Positions 12,075 to 22,940 of a DNA stretch of 64,000 nucleotides are shown here, in pieces. The notes beneath the pieces were generated by a model. The model saw nothing but the letters and a program-made list of their open reading frames with translations. It was not told the origin of the DNA and searched no databases. Both the position numbers and the translations under genes were made by a program. How positions within the stretch are numbered: position 1 is the stretch's first letter; each line of letters opens with the position of its first letter. Origin of the DNA: Bipolaris cookei (Eukaryota; Ascomycota; Dothideomycetes; Pleosporales; Pleosporaceae); contig NRSV01000012.1 in assembly GCA_002286855.1 (NCBI GenBank), forward strand, positions 248,001 through 312,000, read 5' to 3'.

Positions 12075-12836
12075 TCATAGCCGCTGTGACAGCGGCACAC
12101 TACTAGTCGTCGGTTTCGATTTACCTGATTTGTCCACCGTCGGTAATATATCCTCGTCTGGCTCGTAGTTTGCGAGATTCCCACCGAAGCTATCCTGGAC
12201 ATGTACCTGGTTCCGATATCTTGACTTCCACCGTGGCAACTCCCCATTCTGTGCCCGGCCTACACCCATGTCTCTCCACCGCTTTGGTGGCTTGACTCCC
12301 ATCTCGACCAAGTTGGACCATATCTTCTCTCCGCGCTTGTTCCACCGCTCCAATCTCTCTTCGTATTCCTCGTCCGAGGGCCGCCATTTGCTCTTTAGTA
12401 TGCGGCGGATGGCTTCCGGTGAGACTTTGAAGTGATTGGCGAGGACCGGTGTGGTGAATTTATCGGGTTGCGTGCTGTTCAGATGACGTATGCCTTCCAT
12501 GGTATCGGGCGACAGCTTCTTGCGTGGGTTCCATGCTTCGCCTCCCAATTTCTCCTTCAGGGCTTCCTTTTGCACTTGCCATGCAGGGCGTTCGTTCTTT
12601 GTTTGAACCTCTCCTGTGAAAACATCCTCGATCTCGGCATCGGCATCGGCATCGGACTGCGCTTTTGTTTTTCTCGAGGATGGCCGATCTACTTGTTTTA
12701 GTCGGCGTGAATCTGAGCGGAATCGAGATGGTTGGGAGTAGATGAGTATTCGGCCAGTAGGAAACACAAGCTTTGTATTGGCAAATGATTGTATGAATAG
12801 GCTTAGCGTTCGTCGTGTGCAGTTGTGGCAGCTCAT
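12075..12836 (-). CDS. RRG9: Rrg9/neugrin-like mitochondrial protein
   Basis: A 253-residue intronless protein on the minus strand. The conserved part is in the middle: WQVQKEALKEKLGGEAWNP at about residue 85, followed by KLSPDTMEGIRHLN, LANHFKVSPEAIRRILKSKW and RGEKIWSNLVEMGVK up to about 190. This helix-turn-helix-like block is typical of the Rrg9/neugrin family, which is needed for respiratory growth and mitochondrial genome maintenance in yeast. The N-terminus is rich in Ser, Arg and Thr with few acids up to residue 60, which fits a mitochondrial targeting sequence. The tail past residue 200 is not conserved in character. The gene is divergent from the mpaB-like gene with about 400 bases between the two ATGs. 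Confidence 0.85.
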   Translation of the reverse strand: MSCHNCTRRTLSLFIQSFANTKLVFPTGRILIYSQPSRFRSDSRRLKQVDRPSSRKTKAQSDADADAEIEDVFTGEVQTKNERPAWQVQKEALKEKLGGEAWNPRKKLSPDTMEGIRHLNSTQPDKFTTPVLANHFKVSPEAIRRILKSKWRPSDEEYEERLERWNKRGEKIWSNLVEMGVKPPKRWRDMGVGRAQNGELPRWKSRYRNQVHVQDSFGGNLANYEPDEDILPTVDKSGKSKPTTSSVPLSQRL

Positions 12837-13242
12837 GGTTGTTCCAAGTTGGAGATGTGCAGTCTCTCTTGTCTGCGTCGACGACTTTCTCGCACGGACC
12901 CCAGGACTAAATGTCTACCGCCACTGATAAACTAGTACGATTCATGATCAGCCGCGACTTGCCCCAAATGGTGACATCAATGACCCTGTCCAACGGTTAG
13001 ATGCAACGGTCAAATCTCGGAAACCACCTCGAATTTACGATTTCCCGACCGTCAGAGCGATGACCGAAGAGCCAAGCGGCGACATGGATGTGCACCCCTC
13101 ACCCCTATGCGGGTTTAGGGCCTCGGTATCATATGATGGTTCCTCCATTTCCGTATGAATACACTCTACTTTCTCTCACGCTCACTGCTTCTTACGGTAA
13201 TATCGCAGCGCGTGCTGGTTTATTGCATTCGGTTTCGCAGTC
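12837..13242. other. Short divergent promoter region
   Basis: About 400 bases between the Rrg9-like gene (minus) and the mpaB-like gene (plus). It must hold both promoters. No coding sequence is supported; a frame open over 13088-13354 is not in phase with the downstream protein. Confidence 0.5.
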
Positions 13243-14738
13243 ATGGCGTTGGCCAACCTGTTTCAGAGGCGCACAGCTAACACTAGATAGTACGTCTGAA
13301 AGCGGAAGACTATCACTGGCTTGGACTAACCGTTACCAGTTGCTGGGGCTATAGTTTCGAATGGACGCCTGAACATCTTACTCCAGAACAAATGAAGCCT
13401 ATGAAATTTTCGTATGACGTACTTGCACAGGAATGTCTCGATCGCCTAAATGCCATATCGCCACCGTACAAGGGTGCTTTGCCGAGAAACGATACCACCA
13501 GGGCTCAGATGGCATCAGCACCTGGTACTGAAGACGAGAAGAAAGAACCCTTGCCCGTACCAAAGCGGGATCTTTATGCTTTACTAGAGGAACATCACGA
13601 ATCTGACCCTAAACTCGCAGAGTTGTGGCGACAAGTAAACACTGTGCCGGAGTGGGTAGACTGGGAACAGATAGGCAGAGGACAGGATGTTTTCTATCGT
13701 TATGGAGGACCCGCTCTGACTGGCCTCACCTATCAGTCACTGTTAGGCGGTATGGGTGCTGCACGAGTCGTCGAGACATTGGCACGAACTGGAGGCTTCA
13801 GCACAAAGGTAGCAAGAGGAAGACTATTCGAAACGACGCAACACATTCTACAATGCACAAGGACGTTGGAAGGAATACAGCCCGGTGGAGAAGGCTTTGC
13901 CTCATCGATCCGCGTCCGCTTATTACATGCTGCGGTCCGGCAGCGCATCATGAAGCTGGTACGCGAGCGGCCCAGCTACTTCAACGTAGACGAATGGGGT
14001 ATACCAATCAATGATTTGGATCAAATAGCCACAATTGGTACTTTCTCGTCGACACTCATCTATCTCAGTTTCCCACGCCAGGGCATCTTCCTCCGCCAAC
14101 AGGAAATCGACGACTATCTCGCGCTATGGCGCTACATTGGTTATCTTATGGGTACGCCCGACGAGTGGCTTTCGACTCGCGCCAAAGCAAAAGCCATTAT
14201 GGAGTCCCTTCTCTATTACGAAGTCGAGCCGTCGGATATGTCAAAGGTCATGGCCAACAATATTATCTACGCGCTTAAGGAAGAGCCACCGACCTTTTCT
14301 TCAGCAGACATGCTGACAGCCAGCGCCCGTTGGCTCAATGGCAACACACTGTGTGACCGACTTGGTTTGAAGCGCGTATCAGCGTATTATTGGTCTCTCA
14401 TGGCAGGCCAGTGTCTCTTCTTCATCTTCTACTGCTATACCTACCGCCTCTTCCCCAAAGCCGACCGCAGGAGGATCGAGCGTGCAAAGGACATCTTCTG
14501 GAATCTGACTGTACAGTCAAAGTGGGGGTTGGCTGGCACGGAGACGTCTTTCGATTTTAAATATGTCCCGCAGTACGATACGTTGACTCAATTGGGAGAT
14601 ATTGGTGAGAGGAAGCAGCAGCGGTTCAGTAATGAGATGAGGAACCTGAAGGCGTTGGGTGTTGCGGTTGGGGCGCTGACGGTAGGGACAATTGTTTCAG
14701 TCAAGATTGCTTTGCATATTGTTGGGAGGATGTGGTGA
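13243..14738 (+). CDS. mpaB/rubber-oxygenase (DUF2236) family protein
   Basis: A 481-residue protein from exons 13243-13289 and 13340-14738, separated by a 50-nt intron (GTACGT donor, CTAAC branch, CCAG acceptor, phase 2). The spliced start joins as TRYCWGYSFEWTPEHL, which continues straight into the conserved KPMKFSYDVLAQECLDRL. Landmarks are DVFYRYGGPALTGLTYQSLLGGMGA, ARTGGFSTKVARGRLFETTQ, RVRLLHAAVRQRIM, WGIPINDLDQIATIGTFSS and LWRYIGYLMGTP. These are typical of the ER-bound oxygenase mpaB / latex-clearing-protein-like (DUF2236) family, which binds haem and cleaves isoprenoid chains in characterised members. There is a hydrophobic patch near residue 380 (YYWSLMAGQCLFFIFYCYTY) and a C-terminal helix (VGALTVGTIVSVKIALHIVG), both compatible with membrane association. 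The substrate here is unknown and no biosynthetic cluster surrounds it. Confidence 0.82.
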
Positions 14739-15897
14739 GCTGTGAAAGAGGTGCTCCTATATGGCAAATAGATGTTAGAGTACACGGCATTTTGTTCTGC
14801 AGGAACTGCACATGCCGCCCTTGCCTAATTTGCAGAGAGTGTACTGTGTATCACGTGTATCACTATGCGTTCATTTCACCTTCACCTTCTCTTTTCTCCT
14901 GCCATGTTTTCCGCAAATACTTGATCGCTGTCGACGGGCTCAATCACCAGGGCCTACCTTTCAAATCCACACAAAACACATCTTCCTCCTTCGTCTTTCT
15001 TCACTGTCTCAAAATTGAAGACTGGCTCCAAGACATCCTTCCAATACAATACTGCTCCCAACCCCAGCCCCACATCCACGTTCATCATCCATACACTCAT
15101 TCGACATGCGTAAACGAGTCCCTCGCACTTGTCCTCAAAACCCCTCACAAGACGGCGTGTGCGGCTGTCATGCATTCTGGGAGCGCAGCAAACAGACTTC
15201 CTCCAATACAGAGTTCACTGCAGGTGCGCCAGAAGGTGGTGAGAAGACAATAGTAGAGCAGGAAAGAAGGAAGAAGAAGAAGAGAAGAGGGAAAAAGCAG
15301 CGCAGAAAGGAAGAGAAGAAGAGAAAGGAAGAGGGGAAAGTGAAGAAGACTATGCAAGTTCTAGTCGATTGTGAACTTCCTTACGACAATGAGCGTCTGG
15401 ACTGGGATACCGATGAAGTGCGTAGAATGGTGGGGGAGGTTGCATGATGGGTTCTTGACAGGACAGAGCATTGGATTATAAGACTATACATGGATGGTTT
15501 CATCGGCCGATAGGAATTTGTAGGCAGCTGTGCAAGATAGCAAGGCAATCCTAGAACGTCATATTTCATATGGAATGACAGGAGAGAGGCATATATGGTG
15601 ACTGTAGTAGAGGAGCGATGTGGGTGCTCGAGACAAAGGACTGCCAGGGCGAGAAGAGCACGGGCCTAGACCCTGGGCCGGCGTGGGCATGACGAAGCCA
15701 TGGAAGCTGTTGCTGGTTCACGTCAACCCAATATCAATCTCTCCCAGGACTGCCGACTATCGACTGCTGCTCGCTGCTCGCTGCCATTGCTGCCGTTCAC
15801 GATCAATTGCCAGCAGCCGTCATGCCGCTTGCCTGCCGCGCCCGATGAGCTGCCTACACGACCGCAGCCCGTGCCGCCCACCCTTGTGCTCCTGACC
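14739..15897. other. Intergenic region
   Basis: About 1.16 kb. An open frame at 15106-15447 encodes a Lys/Arg/Glu-rich low-complexity stretch and another pyrimidine-rich frame lies opposite; neither shows family features. The purine-rich tract at about 15260-15345 accounts for both. No gene is called. Confidence 0.5.
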
Positions 15898-18495
15898 ATG
15901 TCGGCATCCAACATCCGGGTATTCGTACAATGGAAGGACTCTACCGTGTTTGCCGGCGAAGATATCGAGTGCACCATTACCTTCAAGAATGTAGCCCTGC
16001 CTGAAGGCCGCAATGGCACCCCAGCCACACGACACAACGGCTTTGCGACGGGCGGGGACCGTCAACGCAAGCTGCCCGTTCCGCCAGTTCACTCGTCGAC
16101 AAGGCCCTCTGTGTCCCGCAAGTCTTCATTCACCTCCCAGCTGCCACCTGCTCATACCCGGGGACATCAGCCGGCGCTGTCCCTCCACACGCCATCAACG
16201 CCTGGGGGGCACCAGTCGCCTGCCACGCCGAGCGCAGCCCAAGCCAACAGCAGCACGGGAGGGCAGAAGCATGGCAGATCCGTGTCCATCATCTCCCTAG
16301 GCACAGAGGCCGCCACAGAAGCCAGCCACGAGAGAGGCATACCCATCAGACGGCCAGCCAGAGGCCATGGGAGATCAGCCAGTCTGCAGGTCGTGCCGGG
16401 CAGACCGAATTCGTATCCAAGTACGACAACCGCAGACACCACGACTGCCACCGCAATATTTCTTTGGCTGACACGACAGCAGTTACCTCACCCGGCCACC
16501 GATCAGCTACACACCCTTCTCCGCTCGCTGGCGACGCAACTTCGCCAAGCGCTCGTGACACCAGCGACTTCGCCTTCCCTGCACGTCAAAACAGGAGACG
16601 GCCGGGTATAACAACCACCCCAAGCACCCCAGCTCTCCCAACCCCCGGGAGGAAACCATCAAACTCCTTCTCCAAGAATTTCAAATTCCCCGCCGCTCCG
16701 CCGCCACCGGAAGACGCCTTACATCCACCACTCAATGGCAGTCCCACGAAAAAGCCGCTACATGCACCGCGCAATTCTCCGCAGCCGCCCATCGACAGCC
16801 ACCGCCCTTCAACCAGTGCCAACCTCGAGGTTCTCTCGCCCGTCGCCAGGATAATATCTGGGTCAAGCATGATCGAAACTCCGCGTAGTAGTGGGGAGTT
16901 CTACTCGATGAGCAACAATTCTAATGAGACCATGGCTTCAGAATACACGGCTCATCCGTCGTCGCGACTATTACACCGGCCCCAGCACCAGCGACGGCCA
17001 TCACACCTGGCACCGTCTAACAAGCAGGCTCAGCCAGAATCTATCATGATGGGCTACGCGCAAATAATGGGCACCTTTACACTGGACGGGTCCTTGATCA
17101 ACCAGGCGCCTTTTGAAGAAGTGAAGAGGAAGGGCGTATTGGGTGGTCAAGGTGGAGGTGGAGTCGTGGGCGTTGAGAAGACGAAGCGTGAAAGCGGTCT
17201 CTTCGGTGCGCTAGGCTGGGGCAGCATAGGAGAGTCACTGGGCGGATTCTTGGGCCCTTCAGAGCCATCAAGTATCCGAGAGATGAGAGGCATTGCCAGC
17301 TCTAAGACCGTTCCTCTCATTTCTACCCCACAGTCTATCTTGTTCGTGGACTTGAAACTCGCGCCTGGAGAAAGTCGCAGCTTCACATATAGCTTTACCA
17401 TCCCCCGTGGTCTGCCCCCATCGCACAAGGGACGCTCGATGAAGGTAGCATACAATCTCACTATTGGTACACAGCGCGCAGGGTCAACTAGAGAGCAACA
17501 AGTGAAACATGTGGATATTCCTTTCCGGGTCTTTGGCAGCGTGAACAGTATGTCTGCCTACTGTTATTCCGCACTTCGCGCCATACTAATCATACGTAGA
17601 TCGGGGCGAGATCCTTGGGCACGACTTAATGTCTCCGTACATTCTACTTCGTGATCAAGCACGAACGGCGGCTATTGACCCCACATCAACCGGGAACCTC
17701 TCTCCGACCAAAAAGGGTGCTCCCCGAGGCAAAGCCCAAGAGGATACTTTCAGTGACTTTCTTAACTATGTCAACAATCTGCTAGAGCGGCCCCAGCAAA
17801 ACACGAATATGGGCCTGATGTCACCTACTGACACTCTTCCTGGACGATCCTCGTTTGCTGAGGAACCTCAGACTATGAAGGAAGCCATTGATACCGCCAT
17901 ATTGCGCAGCAATCTGACTGGCGCAGCAAACCAGAGCGCCAATCGCTTCGAAATCGCTCGCAGCGGCCGACGTGTGGCCGTCATAATGCTCGCTCGGCCC
18001 TCTTATAGACTAGGCGAGACCATGACTGCAGTCGTCGACTTTACCGATTCGCACATCCCGTGCTACTCAATCCACCTCTCCCTCGAGACATCTGAAAAGG
18101 TGGACCCCGCAATTGCACTGCGTTCCAATGCCTCTATCTACCGAGTGACAAAGAAAGTCCACGCATCCTTTTCGGAAAACGCGCTCTTCGCCCAGAAACT
18201 CGCCTTCTCGCCCACCATACCTCCTAACGCAACACCAGAATTCATCACATCTGGTGTAAGCCTCGAGTGGAAACTCCGCATCGAATTCATCACCCCACGC
18301 CTGACACACGAAAATGGCGAAGAAGCAACGTGGGATGATCTTCTAGAAGAAATATCCACCGATGACCGTGGTGTCATACTAGCTGCTGCACAACGATTAC
18401 CAGCTGAAAGCTTCGAAGTCCAGGTCCCGATACGGGTATATGGTGCTGTGAGTGGAGCACCGGAAGCGCCTGATGAACAGGGATACCCGGTTTGA
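15898..18495 (+). CDS. RGP1: Rgp1-like subunit of the Ric1-Rgp1 exchange factor for Ypt6
   Basis: An 828-residue protein from exons 15898-16420, 16480-17547 and 17600-18495, all joined in phase 1. In yeast Rgp1 and Ric1 form the guanine-nucleotide exchange factor for the Golgi GTPase Ypt6 (Rab6). The protein starts with the arrestin-like strand pattern IRVFVQWKDSTVFAGEDIECTITFKN, has a long Ser/Pro/Thr-rich insertion, then returns to the conserved part: GYAQIMGTFTLDGSLINQAPF, ILFVDLKLAPGESRSFTYSF, IPRGLPPSHKGRSMKVAYNL and, across intron 2, VDIPFRVFGSVN-NRGEILGHDL. The last third continues with SYRLGETMTAVVDFTDS and ends in IPIRVYGAV. The length exceeds yeast Rgp1 because of the disordered insertion. 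The first intron has two usable acceptors three bases apart (ACAG at 16479, GCAG at 16482). The start is the ATG just before the first conserved strand. Confidence 0.88.
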
Positions 18496-19395
18496 AAAAA
18501 AAATGATGGGAGTTATTGAAAAAAGGAGGGCGGGTAGTTATTGTTTTTAGAACCTATTGTTGCTACGGGTACAAACAGAGCAAAACAAGAGTATATGTTT
18601 AGAACTACCAATATTCTTGTAAAACCTTGCATCTCTCTTGGAGATGCTTGTTTTATCGATTTTCTTGAAATGTAAAATCAAGGATGGGATTTACTCACGG
18701 CCAGGAGAGAAGGTAGAAAAAAAAGGCATGGGTTGGGGGATCGGGGAGAGATGTAATGAGCACGCTTTTTTTTCTTTGTAATATACCAGCTTCATAGGCG
18801 ATCAAACGAATAGGAGGAAGACTCTGATAGTAAAAAGACGGGGTTCTTGTTTAATTTTATGTGTTCAGTGTAGCGTTCTGCATTTGAACGTTTATTCGGT
18901 TCTGTCTTAGTGCTCGTGGTATGTCAACAGGAAGGAACTGTGCTTGTATTGTTCTCATTCTTTCTTGCGAGTAACTTAATGGTACCGCTGCTGACTTCAG
19001 TGTTGAGGACATGGGCATATGGATCAGGGAGAAATAGGGAACCAAGTAATCTTCTGCACGGCTGCATAGCATCAAGCTTAAGGAATTAGAAACGTCTAAC
19101 GAAATTGTAAAGCATAATATTGTTAGTAGAGGTTTTGAAGTCCCTTGTGTTCAGCTACCCGATTACACATTACTTCCAACCATTGCATCACGCAAATCCC
19201 AGGAGTTCAGAGTTCAGAGCTCAGCTCAGCTCAGCTCAGCTCAGATTAATGTCATTGATCATCATATCGGTAAAAGTATGTATGGAATTTGCAGTCCATC
19301 GCCCCAAAAAGGTCTTATTCATAACCGATAGTCATAAAGTAATGTTTTTTTTCTCTATCATTTGTAATTCACTGGCGCTCTTTCATCGATATGGC
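18496..19395. other. Intergenic region between convergent genes
   Basis: About 0.9 kb, A/T-rich, between the stop codons of two convergent genes, so mainly 3' untranslated regions. A TCAGC pentamer is repeated at about 19217-19244. No gene is supported. Confidence 0.6.
19217..19244. repeat. TCAGC pentanucleotide tandem repeat
   Basis: About five uninterrupted copies of the pentamer TCAGC (AGCTC register) in the 3' intergenic region. Confidence 0.9.
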
Positions 19396-19906
19396 TTACA
19401 AGCCACCAGGGCCTGCAGCTGATTGAGCGCTAGCACCTACGCCGGGACCCATGGTTGCGTGCGTTGCTTCGCGGTGAGCTTTCTCGCGTGTCTCGCGCTC
19501 CCTGGTCTCTGCTGCAATTTGGTCTTCGGTCTTCTTGTTGCCTCGGGCAATAAGCTTCTCGATTAGGCCTCCCTTCTTGGGTGCGTCGGCTTTGTCTGAC
19601 TCTTCAAATTCTTTTAGGTAGGCAACACGCTCGTGTGGGGGCATCGCTGCAAGTTCAGAATCGATCGAGTCACGGTTTTCTATTCTCGTTAGTGGTGAGG
19701 CTGAAGTGTCGCATATGCTCAATCCTTGGTCAGAAATTGACGAAAGGGACAACAGCTTTGCGGATGTAAAGCTTTCATATAACATGTGGTATTAATTACG
19801 TACCCTCAATAGTGCCAACATGGCCAGTGCCGGCAGCAAAGTCGTTCTCAGGCTGCGACTTGCGGCGACTGCTGCCAATATGGAGCTTCTCCTTGATCTT
19901 GTCCAT
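19396..19906 (-). CDS. Small conserved fungal protein, unknown function
   Basis: A 128-residue protein from exons 19906-19804 and 19679-19396, with a 123-nt intron (GTACGT donor, AATAG acceptor, phase 1). The N-terminus reads MDKIKEKLHIGSSRRKSQ, and the junction gives GHVGTIE-ENRDSIDSELAAMPP. The middle (AMPPHERVAYLKEFEESDKADAPKK) and GLIEKLIARGNKKTEDQI are charged and helix-prone. The C-terminus is Ala/Gly-rich. I recognise this arrangement as a short conserved ascomycete hypothetical protein but know no function. No signal peptide or membrane helix is present, so a cytosolic or nuclear location is likely. Confidence 0.8.
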
Positions 19907-21060
19907 TGCCGGTTGGGAATTCTAGGTTTTTTGGCTAGGGAGTATTCACTGCAGGATTGTGTTATGAGTGCAGATGTGTAAACAGAGCAAAGGTTAGGTG
20001 TCTGGGGTGTTGTCTAGGGAGAAGAAAGCGTGGAGATGAGGGGTGGTGGCTACCAGCTATGCGTGGCGCCTACGTCATAGGCTGGAGGCGATCAAACTAC
20101 CAGCTGCCTTGTTATGAGTGGATCTATTGAAGCACGGTTCATGATTTCATTCACGAATGGACTAAGGCCACTTTTGTTGCGGCTTGACATTCATACAGAC
20201 ATAGTTCTTTTGGATTTCATGTCCTCATTGGGTTACATTGGACATGGCTCTTTTATTACTAGCACGACGGTAGGAACAAGGAAGTGGCATCTAGGCCAAG
20301 AAGGCTAGACGAAAAGAAAAATAAGAAAAACAACTCTGATTTTAGTACCATTTCCTTTCCCCTAAGAGAGCCCGCTGGAAGGCAGCCCAGCTGCCCTACA
20401 TCTCTCCCTGTTACCAACCTGCTCTTTAGCAACAGGCATCTAGAAAGCTAGTAATAGCTTAGCTAGACAAAGGCCGAAGCACCATAGTCACGCAATACAG
20501 CACAAAGTACCAAATTGTAAATAAGCAGATAGAACGGCCTCTGGCCAAAGTCCTGCATAGCCAACGGCTGATACAGGACTATAATGGAATAATAATTGGA
20601 CATGGCTCCCCGATTCGGCCCGATGTGTGCGGGAGCACCTGCATGTGCTTAGCATCCACATCGGATTTGAGGGAAACATGGACGGTAGCGAAAAGTGCTG
20701 ACACCTACGCTTATGCACAATTTCTACCATTTTTATCCATAGGTGACGTGTATGTCATGCACATGTTTGCTGTTCGCAAAACTCTCCTCAAGTGGAGAGC
20801 ACATCCATCCGGTCGGCCCTGTTATCCAAGAAATCGGAAACATCCGAGAAGAAGCCCTAAGCACATGTACCCGCCAGTAAGGGATTGTGAACAAGTATGG
20901 AAGCCGCATACATCTTCGAGTCCAAGCCACTCTGAACATGCAGCTGCTTTCTCCGTGATGCACAGTGCTTACTTTCGTAGAGGCAAAAAACCGTAGAGCA
21001 TACGGAAGCTTGATAGTATTATGTAGGATTATCGATATAACGTGCTCCACTAGTAAGCTG
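19907..21060. other. Intergenic region upstream of the transposon block
   Basis: About 1.15 kb with the promoter of the small conserved gene at its left end. No supported gene. The right end abuts the first transposon; frames on the minus strand here are shadows without domain content. Confidence 0.5.
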
Positions 21061-22820
21061 CGCACCCCACCAAACTTGACGCGACGCTCTACACAACCAC
21101 CACAATGCCGCGACAACAACGCTCTATGCAGACTTCCCGTGAAGGCAGAATAAGCTTTGCTATCGTATCCTATCATAACAATAAAAAATATCTCTCCGCG
21201 CCCTTGCGAAAGCTTATGATGTGCCAGAATCGACTCTTCGAACGCGTCTCCGCGGCGTCCAGCCACGATCAGAGACAGTCTCTGCTAAGCGAAAGCTATC
21301 GCCTATCGAAGAGCAGTCTCTTGTACAGTGGATCCTAGACCTTGATCGACGAGGCTTTCCACCTCATATCATCGATGTGCGACGAATGGCAGACGCTCTA
21401 CTCGTCGCGCGTGGTCAAGATCCACCTCCACCACCTATTGGCAAGAACTGGGCGTCGCGCTTCACCCACAGCCAGCCTGAGCTTCAGACAAAGTGGAGTA
21501 GACGACTCAATAGCCAGTGCGCCTACTGCGAGGATCTTGCTGCAATTACAGCCTGGTTCAAGCTAGTAGAGGAGATGCGCCAGACGTACGGCATCCTAGA
21601 CCAAGACATCTACAAATTTGATGAAACTGGATTCGCGATGGGCGTCGCTGGCACTTCTAAGGTAGTCAGCAGCTCTGATAGAGTTGGCAGAGCAGTCGTC
21701 GTACAGCCAGGTAATCGCGAGTGGGTTACAGCGATCGAGTGGGTTAACGCGTCTGGCCGGTGTCTGCCACCGTTCGTGATCCTGTCTGGTAAGGCCCATC
21801 AGAGCAGCTGGTACCGCGATCTCCCACCAGACTGGACTATCGGCGTCTCAGACAACGGCTGTACGACAGATGAGCTTGACGTAGAGTGGGTGAAGCATTT
21901 CAACCAGCATACAGCGACTCGTACAGCTGGAGTCTATCGGCTCCTTGTCCTAGACGGCCACAGCAGTCACGCAACGCCAGAGTTCGACTAGTACTGCGCC
22001 GAGAACAAGATCATTACTCTTTGCATCCCGTCTCACACTTCGCATCTTCTCCAGCCGCTTGATGTAAGCTGCTTCTCGCCGCTCAAGCGCGCGTACGGAC
22101 GTCAGATTGAAGAACTCGCCCGCCAAGGCGTCTACAACGTCGACAAGATAGACTTCCTTGCAGCCTATACACGGATCCGGCCGACAGTTTTCATACAGCA
22201 GAATGTCCAGGCAGGCTTCCAGGCGACAGGGGTTGTCCCTCCTTGTCCAGATCGCGTTCTATCGTCGCTCAGAGTAGCCAGAACACCATCTCCACCACAT
22301 ACAACTATAGATAACAACGTTGTAGCGCAGGTAGCAGTGCAGACAGAGACGCCATGTACAATAGCAGAGCTTCAGCAGCAGGTACGCTATCTCCAAGAGC
22401 GACTGCAGCAGCAGCCAGAGAGTCCAACAAGCGTTGCGATACGCCAGCTTGCTAAAAGCGCTCAGCTTGCAATGCAATCAGCGGCAATACTCGCAGAGGA
22501 GAATAAGAAGCTACGTGAAGAGAATCAGCGTCAGCGACAAAAGCGAGATCAGCACCGTCAACATATCGCTTCTGGTGGAGTCCTCCAGGTACAGCGGGCT
22601 CAATAGCTTGCTGCAGAGGCAGAAAGGGTAGTCAGGGGTTAGCCAGAGCCAGGCTGGTGAGTGACGTCGGCGCGCGCCACCAACGTGCACGAAGTGCCAT
22701 ATTCAAGGACACATTTGAACTTCATGTAAAGCTAGGTAAATAACTATACATCTAAATTTTATCACGTTGTTATAGCTTAATTGCGCAGAATGTCGCGTCA
22801 AGTTAGATAGGGTGGGCCAC
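21061..22820 (+). mobile_element. Pogo/Fot1-type DNA transposon 1, inactivated
   Basis: A DNA transposon remnant with one transposase pseudogene. The 13-base word AACTTGACGCGAC at 21074-21086 recurs inverted at 22792-22804 and is flanked on both sides by imperfectly matching ACCCCACC/CCCACCCT sequence, which I take as the terminal inverted repeats. The exact outer ends and the target-site duplication are not certain; the boundaries are good to about 10-20 bases. Confidence 0.75.
21105..22606 (+). pseudogene. Pogo/Fot1-type transposase, frameshifted and with an internal stop
   Basis: The product would be a DDE-superfamily transposase with CENP-B-like DNA-binding N-terminus. The start MPRQQRSMQTSREGR is in one frame; the continuation ISLRALAKAYDVPESTLRTR is in another, so there is a frameshift near the A-tract at 21183-21188. 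The frame is then open through the catalytic core: DIYKFDETGF, LLVLDGHSSH and HLLQPLDVSCFSPLKRAY supply the three expected acidic residues. A TAG at 21989-21991 falls in ...PEFD(stop)YCAENK..., where related copies usually have Gln. After it the frame stays open to the TAG at 22604-22606, with a Gln-rich coiled-coil-like tail. Two lesions make it inactive as it stands. Confidence 0.88.
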
Positions 22821-22839
22821 ATCCTGATGGAACACGTTA

Positions 22840-22878
22840 ACATGTTTCACCACCGAGTCGTCAGCTATACCACTAAGC
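22840..22878 (+). repeat. Left terminal inverted repeat of transposon 2
   Basis: A 39-base repeat whose reverse complement matches the right end at 24613-24668 with a few mismatches, apart from a 17-base extra segment there. Confidence 0.9.
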
Positions 22879-22940
22879 TACAACTTCATAGTAATATTTC
22901 GCAATACTATGATAATTTTCTAATTAAGTAGAACAGAGTA

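Noticed and set aside
15106..15447. Lys/Arg/Glu-rich open frame
   Set aside because: Explained by a purine-rich tract; no conserved part and no supporting context.
20733..21266. Minus-strand open frame of 177 codons upstream of transposon 1
   Set aside because: It overlaps the transposon end and the start of the transposase pseudogene on the other strand, and has no recognisable features.
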